NCBI GenBank assembly: GCA_900230115.1 | Contig: LT907983.1 | Location: forward strand, 2,852,001-2,916,000 | Direction: 5' to 3' | DNA: 64,000 bases | From: Spirosomataceae bacterium TFI 002 | Lineage (GTDB): Bacteria > Bacteroidota > Bacteroidia > Cytophagales > Spirosomataceae | Part shown: piece after piece, positions 1 to 8,303 of the stretch | Layout of the letters: every line of letters starts with the position of its first letter | Numbering within the stretch: the first letter of the stretch is position 1 | Translations under genes and position numbers: made by a program | The notes under the pieces: generated by a model | Told to the model about the DNA's origin: nothing | Database searches by the model: none | The model's input: the letters and a program-made list of their open reading frames with translations, nothing else

Positions 1-1435
1 TAATTTTAAGCAACTCTGCTACGCCATCAGCACAAGCTATTTGTGCATAGGTATACACTCCCGCTACGCGAACTTGCAATGGCAATATATTATCCGTAGC
101 TACTTTTAAGGCAGCAGCAGCAGCTTCTTCCGCTGGTCTTTTTAATAATTCCTGCTGAGCATGAAAACGTGTTACTGAGTTTCCTGCTTTTAATAAGTCT
201 CCTAACGCCTCTACTGAAGCTGCTTTTAAATCTGGGAAGGCTTCGTAAGTCCAATCTTTAGGAACTACTTTCACCACATATCCTTTATCAGGATTTCCTT
301 TATAACCAGCTCCGTCCCATGCTGCTAAAAACATTCTTCCAGAACCATCCACATCCACATCAGAAATTTGAGCTAGTTCTATAAACTCTTCGTCAGCCTG
401 AGTAAAAGTTGGGCCATCCATAGTGACTCTATGAATGTAAAGCTGGCTTTTACCCCAGTCTGCCATCATTGGCACGTGATTATAGGCTACTGGCCATCTA
501 TCATCGTCCATAAAATAGCTACCCGTACCAGACCCACCACCTAAATCTTTAAGGGCTGGAATAATCTCGTCGGTAAAGTTTTTGAATAAAGTTGGGTACC
601 CCAATTCGGCACTTTGTTGATAATGAATAAAACGGATGTTCCAACCTCCGCCATCATTTGTGTTTCCACGTGTATAAATATTCATAAACGGGTCAATAGC
701 CACATCATAAATATTACGCGTTCCATGAGCATAAACCTCCATTTCTGTTCCGTCAGGTCTTACACGCACGATTCCTCCACCTAACATGGTCATTTTTTTA
801 CCAGAAGCATCTTCTGCCTCATGGAAGCCAAAGTCTCCTACAGCAATATAAATCCAACCGTCAATCCCCATACGGATACCGTTGGTTGCGTGGTCTGTTC
901 CTCTACTTCTTAAAGAAGCCGGAGAACAAATATTTTTTATCAATGGCTTAGAAGCACCATCGGCTACACCATCTTGATCTTTATCTTCAAAAACCACCAA
1001 GTCCATTCTTGCTGCTTCTCCAGTGGCTTCGTCAAACACAGTATGTAAAACAAAAACCTCATCACCCACGGCCATAATACCTCTTGGATTATCTGCTTTC
1101 GCAAATTCTATGTGCTGCTCGTAAGTGCCGTCATTGTCGGCATCAATCAGTTTTACGATACTTCCTTTCCCTGGCTCTTTTCCTAAAGAACCCATCATAT
1201 CTACACCCACGAAAACTTCACCAGTAGGCAACACAGCCAAACAAGCAGGACTAGGAACCACATCAGGACCAGCTATATTTTCCATAACTAAAGCCGTGCT
1301 ATCGGGCTCAAAAGTAGTGGCGTCAAAACTGGCAGGAGTAAAATATGCTGTTAATTCTTCTATATCAACAGTTTGATTTTTAGAACAGGAGAACAAAGCC
1401 AAAAGGCTAAAGAGGGCTAAATAATTTTTTGTCAC
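1..1435 (-). CDS. PQQ-type sorbosone dehydrogenase-like lipoprotein with HEAT-like C-terminus (partial)
   Basis: An open frame runs leftward off the window edge, giving 478 codons of the N-terminal part. The start is a GTG at 1433-1435; no in-frame ATG lies upstream. The protein begins with a short hydrophobic lipoprotein signal and Cys at about residue 17 (LFSCS), so it is probably an envelope lipoprotein. The body matches the beta-propeller putative membrane-bound dehydrogenase domain of the glucose/sorbosone dehydrogenase type: GGGIVRVRPDGTEMEVY, then AHGTRNIYDVAIDP and NTNDGGGWNIRF. The last visible part (KRPAEEAAAAALKVA) looks like the start of HEAT repeats, which in this family are often followed by a cytochrome c domain beyond the window. 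The substrate is unknown; oxidation of a sugar or other alcohol is inferred from the family only. Confidence 0.8.
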   Translation of the reverse strand, partial: MTKNYLALFSLLALFSCSKNQTVDIEELTAYFTPASFDATTFEPDSTALVMENIAGPDVVPSPACLAVLPTGEVFVGVDMMGSLGKEPGKGSIVKLIDADNDGTYEQHIEFAKADNPRGIMAVGDEVFVLHTVFDEATGEAARMDLVVFEDKDQDGVADGASKPLIKNICSPASLRSRGTDHATNGIRMGIDGWIYIAVGDFGFHEAEDASGKKMTMLGGGIVRVRPDGTEMEVYAHGTRNIYDVAIDPFMNIYTRGNTNDGGGWNIRFIHYQQSAELGYPTLFKNFTDEIIPALKDLGGGSGTGSYFMDDDRWPVAYNHVPMMADWGKSQLYIHRVTMDGPTFTQADEEFIELAQISDVDVDGSGRMFLAAWDGAGYKGNPDKGYVVKVVPKDWTYEAFPDLKAASVEALGDLLKAGNSVTRFHAQQELLKRPAEEAAAAALKVATDNILPLQVRVAGVYTYAQIACADGVAELLKI

Positions 1436-1596
1436 TATAAGAGGATAAATGCTAAGCTTGAAAACAAGGCATAAATATAGAGCTTGATTTGTACTTTTTA
1501 ATGGTAAAACCCGTCAGAAAAAGATACTGAGTGGGCGTTATTTTGCAAATACTTAAGCTATAGGCCGCTACATCCAAGAATAAAGTAAGAGATAAG

Positions 1597-2103
1597 TTAT
1601 TCTTGAAACGTCATCACCCACATTCCAATATCTAAAATATCGGTAGAGAATTTGATTTCGAAAGACTTTTGGAATCCCATTTTTTCGTAAAATCTGATGG
1701 CGTTTGGTTTGTTCATGAGTACATCCAACCATATAAAGTTTTGATGGTTTTCTTTGGCAAAAGCTTTTATGAAATCAATAGTTTTAGAACCGAAGCCCTT
1801 GCCTGTGTATTCTTTAAGGAAGTAGATTTTTTCTAATTCAAGACCTGTTTCCACTCCATTGGGAAGCGTAGAGGCTATGTTGAGTTTAAAATAGCCTACA
1901 ACAGTGTTCTCTTTTTGGACAAAAAAGAAAGTAGTACCCGCCTCAGAAGATGAAGCGGATAGTTTTTCTATACTAAAGTTCTTTGTTAAATGTTCTTCTA
2001 AGCCTTTTGGGGAGCGTATATGACTGTAATGATCTATATACGTTTGCTTACAGATTTTGGATAATTCAGGTATTTCTTCTTTTGAAACCTTATGAATTTC
2101 CAT
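1597..2103 (-). CDS. GNAT family N-acetyltransferase
   Basis: This is a 168-residue single-domain acetyltransferase of the GNAT fold. The acetyl-CoA pyrophosphate-binding loop is visible at about residues 100-106 (TGKGFGS), and the C-terminal NAIRFYEKMGF motif at 134-144 is typical of the family. A longer reading upstream exists, but it would only read through the basic tail of the helicase gene in another frame. The ATG at 2101-2103 (MEIHKVSK) fits the family length and overlaps the helicase stop codon by 14 bases, indicating translational coupling in one operon. The acceptor substrate cannot be inferred; small-molecule or protein N-acetylation are both possible. Confidence 0.85.
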   Translation of the reverse strand: MEIHKVSKEEIPELSKICKQTYIDHYSHIRSPKGLEEHLTKNFSIEKLSASSSEAGTTFFFVQKENTVVGYFKLNIASTLPNGVETGLELEKIYFLKEYTGKGFGSKTIDFIKAFAKENHQNFIWLDVLMNKPNAIRFYEKMGFQKSFEIKFSTDILDIGMWVMTFQE

Positions 2104-3355
2104 CCCTTTTGGGTCTAGGCTTAAAGCTCTTTTTCCCTTTAAAGTTCTTTTTCCCTTTGCTAAAGCCACCTTTTTTCTTTCCTCCACCTCCATGGTTTTT
2201 CTCTGGCTCGTAAGCAGGTCCTTCTCCAATAAAGTCTGGAAGCGGTTTCTTAGGCAAGTCTTCACCAATTAAACTTTCAATACTAAAGAATCTTCGCTGA
2301 TCTCTCGGGTTAATAAGCGTAATCCCTGTACCAGATTTTTCAGCTCTTGCTGTACGGCCAATACGATGGATATAATCCTCGGGGTCAGGTGGGCAATCGT
2401 AATTTACTACTAAATCTATTCCGTCCACATCAATACCTCTTGAGATGATGTCCGTTGCAACCAGGATTCTGATTTTCTTGGCTTTAAAGAGATTCATCTG
2501 GGTTTCTCTATCCGATTGTTCTAGGTCGGAGTGAAACGCAACTACATTCAAGCCTATTTTTTTCAGCTCTTTGTATAGCTCTTTTACGCTGTCTTTGGAA
2601 GATGCAAAAACTACGATGCTTTTGTAGTCTTCGTTCTGAAGTATATGTTTTACGAGTGGTATCTTCTGAGTATCGTATACGACGTAAGCTTGCTGGTCAA
2701 TGTTCTCGGCAGGCTTCGAGATTGCTATGTTGATTTGCTCTGGATTTTTTAGAATCTTATTTGCAAGTTGCCTGATCTTAGGTGGCATTGTTGCTGAAAA
2801 AAGTAGTGATTGCCTTTCTTCAGGTATGTAGCTGATAATTTTCAATATATCACTCAAAAAGCCCATGTCGAGCATTCGGTCAGCCTCGTCAAGGATTAAA
2901 TGCTGCAATTGCCTAAAATCCATTTTGTTGCCCGCTAGCAAGGAAAGCATTCTTCCTGGAGTTGCGATAACTATATCTGCTCCTGCTTCTAAGGCACGTT
3001 TCTGAGTAATGAAAGCATCGCCGTCTCCACCACCATATACAGGGATAGAACTTACCCCCGTGAAATAGGAGAGTCCCTCTACTTGCTGGTCTATTTGTAT
3101 AGCCAACTCTCTAGTGGGAGCAATGATAAGCGTATTTAAATGTCTTTTTTCTTCAGGTAGTTGAACAATTTTATGCAAGATAGGAAGTAAGAAAGCCGCT
3201 GTTTTTCCTGTACCTGTTTGAGCACATGCAATGAGGTCCTTACCTTCCATAATCATCGGAATGGCTAATTCTTGAATAGGGGTGGCGTTATCAAATCCGA
3301 TGGCGTAAAGGCCATCAAGGAGTTTTTCGTCTAATTTTAATTCGTCAAAAGTCAA
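2090..3355 (-). CDS. DEAD-box RNA helicase (RhlE-like)
   Basis: This ATP-dependent RNA helicase of 421 residues probably works in ribosome assembly or mRNA turnover. All core motifs are present in order: Q motif (FDNATPIQ, 21-28), motif I AQTGTGKT (45-52), Ia PTRELA (80-85), Ib TPGR (132-135), DEAD (156-159), SAT (187-189), motif V TDIISRGIDV (301-310) and motif VI HRIGRTAR (330-337). After about residue 385 comes a Gly/Lys-rich basic tail of the kind that binds RNA non-specifically in RhlE-type proteins. The start appears to be TTG (3353-3355), as no in-frame ATG or GTG precedes the conserved N-terminus. The GNAT gene overlaps its 3' end. Confidence 0.93.
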   Translation of the reverse strand: MTFDELKLDEKLLDGLYAIGFDNATPIQELAIPMIMEGKDLIACAQTGTGKTAAFLLPILHKIVQLPEEKRHLNTLIIAPTRELAIQIDQQVEGLSYFTGVSSIPVYGGGDGDAFITQKRALEAGADIVIATPGRMLSLLAGNKMDFRQLQHLILDEADRMLDMGFLSDILKIISYIPEERQSLLFSATMPPKIRQLANKILKNPEQINIAISKPAENIDQQAYVVYDTQKIPLVKHILQNEDYKSIVVFASSKDSVKELYKELKKIGLNVVAFHSDLEQSDRETQMNLFKAKKIRILVATDIISRGIDVDGIDLVVNYDCPPDPEDYIHRIGRTARAEKSGTGITLINPRDQRRFFSIESLIGEDLPKKPLPDFIGEGPAYEPEKNHGGGGKKKGGFSKGKKNFKGKKSFKPRPKRDGNS

Positions 3356-3469
3356 TAGTGTATGTGTTTATTAGCACGGTTAATTTGTAGTAAAGTTAAT
3401 CAAAAATCCCGCCGAATAATTTATTGATCTTTTTTGAAGTAAAATCTTTCCTTTTCATTAGGTGCTAGC

Positions 3470-3502
3470 TTGGCCTAAGTTTGTCGAAAAGTCTTACTTT
3501 TG
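3470..3502 (+). promoter_or_regulatory. Bacteroidota-type promoter of purH
   Basis: TTG at 3470-3472 and TACTTTTG at 3495-3502 match the phylum consensus TTG-N(~20)-TAnnTTTG with a 22-base spacer. Transcription would begin near 3507-3510, just upstream of the ATG at 3524. This rules out the TTG at 3500 (inside the -7 box) as the purH start. Confidence 0.7.
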
Positions 3503-3523
3503 CATCAAACACTATACTACTTA

Positions 3524-5038
3524 ATGGCAAAGAAAATACAATCTGCACTGATCTCGGTTTTTTATAAAGATGGCTTAGATAAAATCGCTAAGGTGCTACA
3601 TCAAAACGGAGTAACTATTTATTCTACAGGTGGTACTCAAAAATTTATTGAAGACTTGGGAATCCCAGTTGTGAGAGTTGAAGACCTTACTTCTTACCCT
3701 AGTATTTTTGGAGGAAGAGTTAAAACACTCCACCCAAAGGTATTTGGAGGAATTCTACATCGTAGAGATAATGCCGATGATGTGAAAACTGCTGCTGAAA
3801 TGGAAATTCCAGCTATTGACTTAGTAATTGTTGATTTATATCCATTCGAAGAAACAGTTGCTTCTGGTGCAAGTGAAGATGATATAATTGAAAAAATTGA
3901 CATTGGAGGAATTGCCCTAATTCGTGGAGCGGCTAAGAATTACCAAGATGTTTTGATCGTTTCTTCTAGAAATCAATACGATGACGTATATGATATCCTA
4001 TGTGAGAAAGATTGTGGTACCGACTTAGAAGATAGAAAGAGATATGCAATGGAAGCTTTCGGGGTGAGTTCTCACTACGACGCTGCAATTCATGGTTACT
4101 TCTCAGGAGCTGAAGGTGCTGGCAATTTCCATTCTGGAGTTTCAAGAGGACTTCGATATGGAGAAAATCCACACCAAAATGCTACATTTTATGGTGATTT
4201 GGATGCAATGTTTAACCAGATTCACGGCAAGGAGCTTTCATATAACAATTTGGTAGACACTGATGCGGCTGTTCGCTTAATAGATGAGTTTGAAGAGCTT
4301 ACATTTGTGATCATGAAACATAATAATGCTTGTGGTGTTGCAAGTGCTGCAACAGCAGTAAAAGCCTATGAGAATGCACTTTCTTGTGATCCTGTTTCTG
4401 CTTTTGGTGGTGTAATCATTACGAATACCACTGTGGACAAAGCAACTGCTGAGGCCATGCATCCATTGTTTTTCGAAATTTTGGTTGCACCTGCTTTCGA
4501 TCAAGATGCTTTGGATATTTTGACCAAAAAGAAAGATCGTAGACTTTTGATTAGAAAAGAAGTGAAAACTTCAAACAAGCAATACAGAACACTATTGAAC
4601 GGTGTTTTGGAACAGGATAAAGATTTGGCAATTGAAAAAGGTGCAGACTTCAAAGTTGCCACCCAAAAAGCTCCAACTGCCCAAGAAACAAAAGCTTTAG
4701 AATTTGCACTCAAAATTTGCAAGCACCTGAAATCCAACAACGTAGTATTGGCAAAAGATGGCCAATTACTAGCTTGCGGCGTAGGACAAACCTCCCGTGT
4801 AGATGCTCTGAAGCAAGCAATTGATAAAGCGAAAGAATTTGGTTTCGACCTAAATGGTGCCGTGATGGCCTCCGAAGCATTTTTCCCATTTCCAGACTGT
4901 GTAGAAATTGGACATAATGCTGGAATTACCGCCGTTGTGCAGCCAGGTGGAAGTATCAGAGATCAACTGTCAATCGATTATTGCAACGAAAATTGTGTTG
5001 CGATGGTAATGACGGGCGTGAGGCACTTTTTGCACTAG
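3524..5038 (+). CDS. purH: bifunctional AICAR formyltransferase / IMP cyclohydrolase
   Basis: PurH catalyses the last two steps of de novo purine synthesis: formylation of AICAR with 10-formyl-tetrahydrofolate, then ring closure to IMP. The 504-residue product has the N-terminal MGS-like cyclohydrolase domain (STGGTQKFIEDLGIPV, then FGGRVKTLHPKVFGGIL) and the AICARFT domain with the catalytic KHNNACG near residue 264. The start chosen is the ATG at 3524 (MAKKIQSAL), because an upstream TTG falls inside the promoter. The gene is transcribed alone; the neighbour upstream is divergent and the next gene lies 170 bases downstream. No purine riboswitch is seen in the very short leader. Confidence 0.97.
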   Translation: MAKKIQSALISVFYKDGLDKIAKVLHQNGVTIYSTGGTQKFIEDLGIPVVRVEDLTSYPSIFGGRVKTLHPKVFGGILHRRDNADDVKTAAEMEIPAIDLVIVDLYPFEETVASGASEDDIIEKIDIGGIALIRGAAKNYQDVLIVSSRNQYDDVYDILCEKDCGTDLEDRKRYAMEAFGVSSHYDAAIHGYFSGAEGAGNFHSGVSRGLRYGENPHQNATFYGDLDAMFNQIHGKELSYNNLVDTDAAVRLIDEFEELTFVIMKHNNACGVASAATAVKAYENALSCDPVSAFGGVIITNTTVDKATAEAMHPLFFEILVAPAFDQDALDILTKKKDRRLLIRKEVKTSNKQYRTLLNGVLEQDKDLAIEKGADFKVATQKAPTAQETKALEFALKICKHLKSNNVVLAKDGQLLACGVGQTSRVDALKQAIDKAKEFGFDLNGAVMASEAFFPFPDCVEIGHNAGITAVVQPGGSIRDQLSIDYCNENCVAMVMTGVRHFLH

Positions 5039-5051
5039 GAGCATTAAACAA

Positions 5052-5078
5052 CCTCATAGGTTTACTAAACCTCTGAGG
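5052..5078 (+). terminator. hairpin after purH, possible terminator
   Basis: CCTCA-TA-GGTTT and AAACC-TC-TGAGG form two stacked 5-bp stems around a short loop, 13 bases after the purH stop. There is no following T tract, so it may only be an mRNA-stabilising hairpin. Confidence 0.4.
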
Positions 5079-5209
5079 ATGATAATTGAAACAATATTCG
5101 GAACCTTTTAGAATTATATTTGAGAATATGTTATTCTGTTTCTTAAATTAATGAATTAAATTTAAGGTGATGATTCTTCAGAAATAGCTGTACTTTTTCG
5201 CACAATTTT

Positions 5210-6058
5210 ATGACTTGGAACCGTTATTTTTTTTATTGGTGTATCTTCTATTTGTTCACTTTCTATCAGACCCAGGCAATTACATTTGAAAATAATAACT
5301 TGCAATGCTTTCCCAAGGATAGTGTACGAAACTGTAATCCAGTATTTTTGATTAAAGGTAATGCTAGCCCAATTGACAACCTTTTGGGAGAGAATAGGAT
5401 ATACTTTTTGGAAGGGGATAAGAAACTTAGAATCCAGGTATTAGAAAGAATAGGAGGTGGTTCAGTTCATTTATTAATTAGACCCGAACGTAGTCTAAAT
5501 AAGAATACGACCTACACGTTGGTTATTGAAAGTGATACAACCTCTTTTTTGAGTTCCGAGGAAGAGAGATTTTTATTTACTACAAATGATGAATTCGATA
5601 GCAAACCACCAACTTGGATTTGTACACCTTTCGTAGCAAATAAGGGCTTTATTCAATACGGTTGTGGTCCTTCAATATGGACAGATTTTGTCTTTTCTTA
5701 CAATGATGAGTCTACTTGCTTTGTTCGGGTTCGTCATTACGAAGAAGGTAGTGATGAGGTCACAGAGTTTTTTAAATTTATAAGTAGAGGTGCTGTTAAA
5801 ATTGGTATGGATGAAGCTTTTTTCGCTACGAATGAAGAAAGGAAGTATAGGGTTTATTTCGAACTCATTGATTATAGTGGGAATAAATCTGAAAGGATTG
5901 TCGGCCCAATAAGCTATACTAGTCCTCAACCAGATGACTCTTCCGAAAGCATTTCTTATTTAGGTTGTAAATGTTTTGCGATGTATGATAAGTGGGTTTA
6001 TAGTATTCTGATTGTTTCAGCGACTGTGCTTCTACTTTGGTGGAAGACTTTCACCTAA
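5210..6058 (+). CDS. exported membrane-anchored protein of unknown function
   Basis: I do not recognise a family. The 282-residue product has an N-terminal hydrophobic signal (FFYWCIFYLFTFYQTQA) and a C-terminal membrane helix at about 261-278 (WVYSILIVSATVLLLWW) followed by a short KTFT tail, so the body of about 230 residues should sit in the periplasm or outside the cell, anchored in a membrane. The body has cysteines (QCF, NCN, WICT, YGCG, TCF, LGCKCF) that could form disulphides, and beta-strand-like stretches resembling Ig-like proteins that describe outcomes such as NTTYTLVIE. A weak TACTTTTT box lies about 15 bases upstream. It stands alone between purH and a toxin-antitoxin pair. Confidence 0.7.
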   Translation: MTWNRYFFYWCIFYLFTFYQTQAITFENNNLQCFPKDSVRNCNPVFLIKGNASPIDNLLGENRIYFLEGDKKLRIQVLERIGGGSVHLLIRPERSLNKNTTYTLVIESDTTSFLSSEEERFLFTTNDEFDSKPPTWICTPFVANKGFIQYGCGPSIWTDFVFSYNDESTCFVRVRHYEEGSDEVTEFFKFISRGAVKIGMDEAFFATNEERKYRVYFELIDYSGNKSERIVGPISYTSPQPDDSSESISYLGCKCFAMYDKWVYSILIVSATVLLLWWKTFT

Positions 6059-6117
6059 AATTGTAACTGTTTAAACCCAAGTTCATATCAATACTAATTA
6101 GATGCTAAACTACAATT

Positions 6118-6149
6118 TTTGTATATAATATATACATAATGTATATTTG
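6118..6149 (+). promoter_or_regulatory. toxin-antitoxin promoter and overlapping palindromic operator
   Basis: TTTG at 6118-6121 and TATATTTG at 6142-6149 with a 20-base spacer form a consensus promoter. A perfect inverted repeat, ATATACAT-A-ATGTATAT at 6130-6146, lies between the two boxes and covers half of the -7 box. A repressor bound there would block RNA polymerase, as expected of an autoregulating antitoxin. Transcription would begin within a few bases of the ATG at 6154, so the message is probably leaderless. Confidence 0.65.
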
Positions 6150-6153
6150 AATC

Positions 6154-6402
6154 ATGAGAAAAAATATTGATATAGATTCAGTAACGTTAACTAAGCTTAA
6201 AGTGCTTTCAGCATTTGAAGACCTAAGTGTGAAAAAACTAATGGAAAAAGCTATTTCGAATTATGTTGAGCAAAAAGAAATGGAAAGAATGGCGTCTTTG
6301 AGTCAAGAAGAAAAAGAAGACCTTGGCTTGCTATTGCTCATGCAGTCAGCTTCGGATGAGCTGGTTAGTAGAGAGGAAGTCATGAATGTCTTGAATTCAT
6401 GA
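6154..6402 (+). CDS. antitoxin of a ParE/RelE-type toxin-antitoxin pair
   Basis: This 82-residue acidic protein is probably the antitoxin that binds and neutralises the toxin encoded immediately downstream. Its N-terminus (NIDIDSVTLTKLKVLSAF, then SVKKLMEKAISNYVEQ) resembles a ribbon-helix-helix DNA-binding domain: a short strand followed by two helices. The C-terminal half (LSQEEKEDLGLLLLMQSA) is the likely toxin-binding segment. The stop codon overlaps the toxin start (ATGA). A perfect palindrome in its promoter is a plausible binding site for the dimer. The role is inferred from arrangement and size. Confidence 0.8.
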   Translation: MRKNIDIDSVTLTKLKVLSAFEDLSVKKLMEKAISNYVEQKEMERMASLSQEEKEDLGLLLLMQSASDELVSREEVMNVLNS

Positions 6403-6665
6403 CGGTTCATTTTTCAAAATCTTTCTTAAAAGACATTCAAAAAATTGGAGATCATAATCTTAAAATTAGGGTTAAGGAAGTAATTCTTAGTTTAGAATCA
6501 ACCCGTGATATTTTCGAAATAAAGGAAACAAAAAAGCTCAAAGGTTATCCCAATGCATATAGGATTAGGATTTCTGATTATCGTTTGGGGTTTTTTATTG
6601 TAAACCAAGTAGTGATTTTAAAGCGTTTTGTAAAACGGAACGATATTTATAAAGTATTTCCCTAG
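6399..6665 (+). CDS. RelE/ParE family toxin
   Basis: This is an 88-residue basic protein of the RelE/ParE fold. Recognisable features are the N-terminal FSKSFLKDIQKI, the central LKGYPNAYRIRISDYRLGFF (the usual Y-R-x-R-x-x-x-Y-R pattern of the family) and the C-terminal VKRNDIYK. RelE relatives cut mRNA in the ribosome, while ParE relatives poison gyrase; the sequence alone does not decide which applies, although the H/R/Y pattern at the C-terminus is closer to mRNA interferases of the YafQ/RelE sort. The start overlaps the antitoxin stop by four bases, so translation is coupled. Confidence 0.85.
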   Translation: MTVHFSKSFLKDIQKIGDHNLKIRVKEVILSLESTRDIFEIKETKKLKGYPNAYRIRISDYRLGFFIVNQVVILKRFVKRNDIYKVFP

Positions 6666-6773
6666 ATTGTTTGATCTATTCAAATCTTATAAGGAATTCG
6701 AATTATCATGAAGCTTATCAAGGAATAGGTATCTTAGTAAGACATAAACCAATTTTATAAAACCCTCAACCTA

Positions 6774-8168
6774 ATGAAAGTACAATTCTACGGAGCAGCA
6801 AGACGAGTTACAGGAAGCAAGCATTTACTCACAACGGCAAAAGGCACAAAAATTCTCTTAGACTGTGGGATGTTTCAAGGGATCAATACCAGTGATCTCA
6901 ACCTTACCTTTGGTTTTAACCCCGCAGAGGTAGATTTTGTAATACTTTCACATGCTCATATAGATCATACGGGTCTTTTGCCTAGAATGATCAAGCAGGG
7001 TTTTGAAGGTACTGTTTTTTGTACGCCAGCGACGAAAAGTCTTTGTGAAATTATGTTGATGGATTCAGCAGGTATTCAAGAACGAGACCTAAAGCGTGTG
7101 AATCAGCGTCGTAAAAAACGTGGTGAAGAATTGCTTGAAATCCTATATGATGATAAAGACGTAGAAAAGACAATTGACCTTATGCAAACTCATGGCTACC
7201 ATGAGCTCAAGGAAATTGAAGAGGGGGTTTCTTTCTCTTATTATGAATCGGGGCATATTTTAGGAAGTGCTGGGGTAAATGTAGAATATACAGAAAATGG
7301 TCAAACGAAGAGGTTGTTTTTTACAGGTGACATCGGTAGACCAAATGATAAAATTTTAAGAAGCCCAGAGGCTTTTCCACAAGCAGATTATATCATTTCT
7401 GAATCTACTTATGGCAATAGGTTACACGAGAGTGAGCCAGATATGAGAGCACATTTACTTCGCATTGTACATGATACTTGTGTGGTAAAGCGAGGAAAGT
7501 TGATTATTCCTGCCTTTTCTGTGGATAGAACGCAAGAACTTATTTATGCATTGGATGTACTTGAGCATGAAGGACATTTGCCTGCCATACCAGTTTATAT
7601 TGATAGCCCACTCTCTGTTAAGGCCACTTTTGTAATGCGAAAGCATGAAGAAGAGTTTAATGCCGAGATATTGGATTACATCAAAAGAGATGGTGACGCA
7701 TTTGGTTTTGAAACGCTGAACTATATCACAAAGGTGGATGATTCAAAAGCCTTAAATGACTCTAAGGAACCTTGTATCATAATTTCTTCTTCGGGAATGG
7801 CTGAAGCAGGGAGAATCAAACATCATATCGCTAATAATGTAGAAAACCCAAATAACACGATCCTTATCGTGGGGTACTGCTCTCCAAGTTCTTTGGGATA
7901 TCAAATTAAAATCAAAGCTGACAAGGTAAGGATTTTCGGAAATGACTACAGAAGGCTTTGTGATGTAGAAGTAATGGACTCTTTCTCGGCACATGCTGAT
8001 TATCAAGAAATGATTGAGTATTTCAAGTGTCAAAATGCTAAGGAGGTTAAGAAGGTTTTCTTAGTTCACGGTGATTTTGATGTCCAAGCAGACTTTAAAG
8101 CGAAGTTAGTTGCTGAAGGATTTACTGGCGTAGAAATTCCACAACAAGGAGAAGGTTTTGTGATTTAG
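6774..8168 (+). CDS. MBL-fold beta-CASP metallo-hydrolase (RNA-specificity type)
   Basis: This 464-residue protein belongs to the metallo-beta-lactamase group with the beta-CASP and RMMBL (RNA-metabolising) regions, related to CPSF73 and archaeal/bacterial ribonucleases. The zinc motif HAHIDHTG is at residues 60-67, further ligands are in the ESGHILGSA and FTGDIGR motifs, and the C-terminal DSFSAHADY and VHGD motifs are conserved. ISSSGMAEAGRIKHH is the beta-CASP motif. It is expected to be a cytoplasmic zinc-dependent nuclease acting on RNA, though many bacterial members remain untested. It stands alone with its own start at ATG 6774. Confidence 0.9.
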   Translation: MKVQFYGAARRVTGSKHLLTTAKGTKILLDCGMFQGINTSDLNLTFGFNPAEVDFVILSHAHIDHTGLLPRMIKQGFEGTVFCTPATKSLCEIMLMDSAGIQERDLKRVNQRRKKRGEELLEILYDDKDVEKTIDLMQTHGYHELKEIEEGVSFSYYESGHILGSAGVNVEYTENGQTKRLFFTGDIGRPNDKILRSPEAFPQADYIISESTYGNRLHESEPDMRAHLLRIVHDTCVVKRGKLIIPAFSVDRTQELIYALDVLEHEGHLPAIPVYIDSPLSVKATFVMRKHEEEFNAEILDYIKRDGDAFGFETLNYITKVDDSKALNDSKEPCIIISSSGMAEAGRIKHHIANNVENPNNTILIVGYCSPSSLGYQIKIKADKVRIFGNDYRRLCDVEVMDSFSAHADYQEMIEYFKCQNAKEVKKVFLVHGDFDVQADFKAKLVAEGFTGVEIPQQGEGFVI

Positions 8169-8190
8169 TCCGACTAAATTAGTAAAGGCT

Positions 8191-8286
8191 AATCGAAAAA
8201 TATCGCCTCTTTTCTAGAACGTAATCGAAAAATATCGCCTATTTTTTAGAATATAATCGAAAAATATCGCCTATATTTGATATTAG
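8191..8286 (+). repeat. three tandem 32-bp repeats upstream of the DUF4143 ATPase
   Basis: The 18-base core AATCGAAAAATATCGCCT occurs identically at 8191-8208, 8223-8240 and 8255-8272, exactly 32 bases apart. The remaining 14 bases of each unit are A/T-rich and drift (copies 1 and 2 differ at 4 positions). The third copy runs directly into the -7 box of the next gene, so the array could be an operator, an activator site or a replication slippage product. Confidence 0.8.
8272..8279 (+). promoter_or_regulatory. -7 promoter box of the DUF4143 ATPase
   Basis: TATATTTG matches TAnnTTTG and lies 24 bases before the ATG at 8304. No good TTG is found at the usual upstream distance; the tandem 32-bp repeats occupy that region instead. 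Confidence 0.5.
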
Positions 8287-8303
8287 GACTAGTCAGTATA
8301 GGT

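Noticed and set aside
1983-2213. Phe/Leu/Pro-rich frame opposite the helicase tail
   Set aside because: It is the antisense shadow of the Lys/Gly-rich helicase C-terminus.
8191-8286. 32-bp repeats as a CRISPR array
   Set aside because: The 18-base cores are separated by only 14 A/T-rich bases that resemble each other, not by unique spacers of 30 or more bases, and no cas gene is present.
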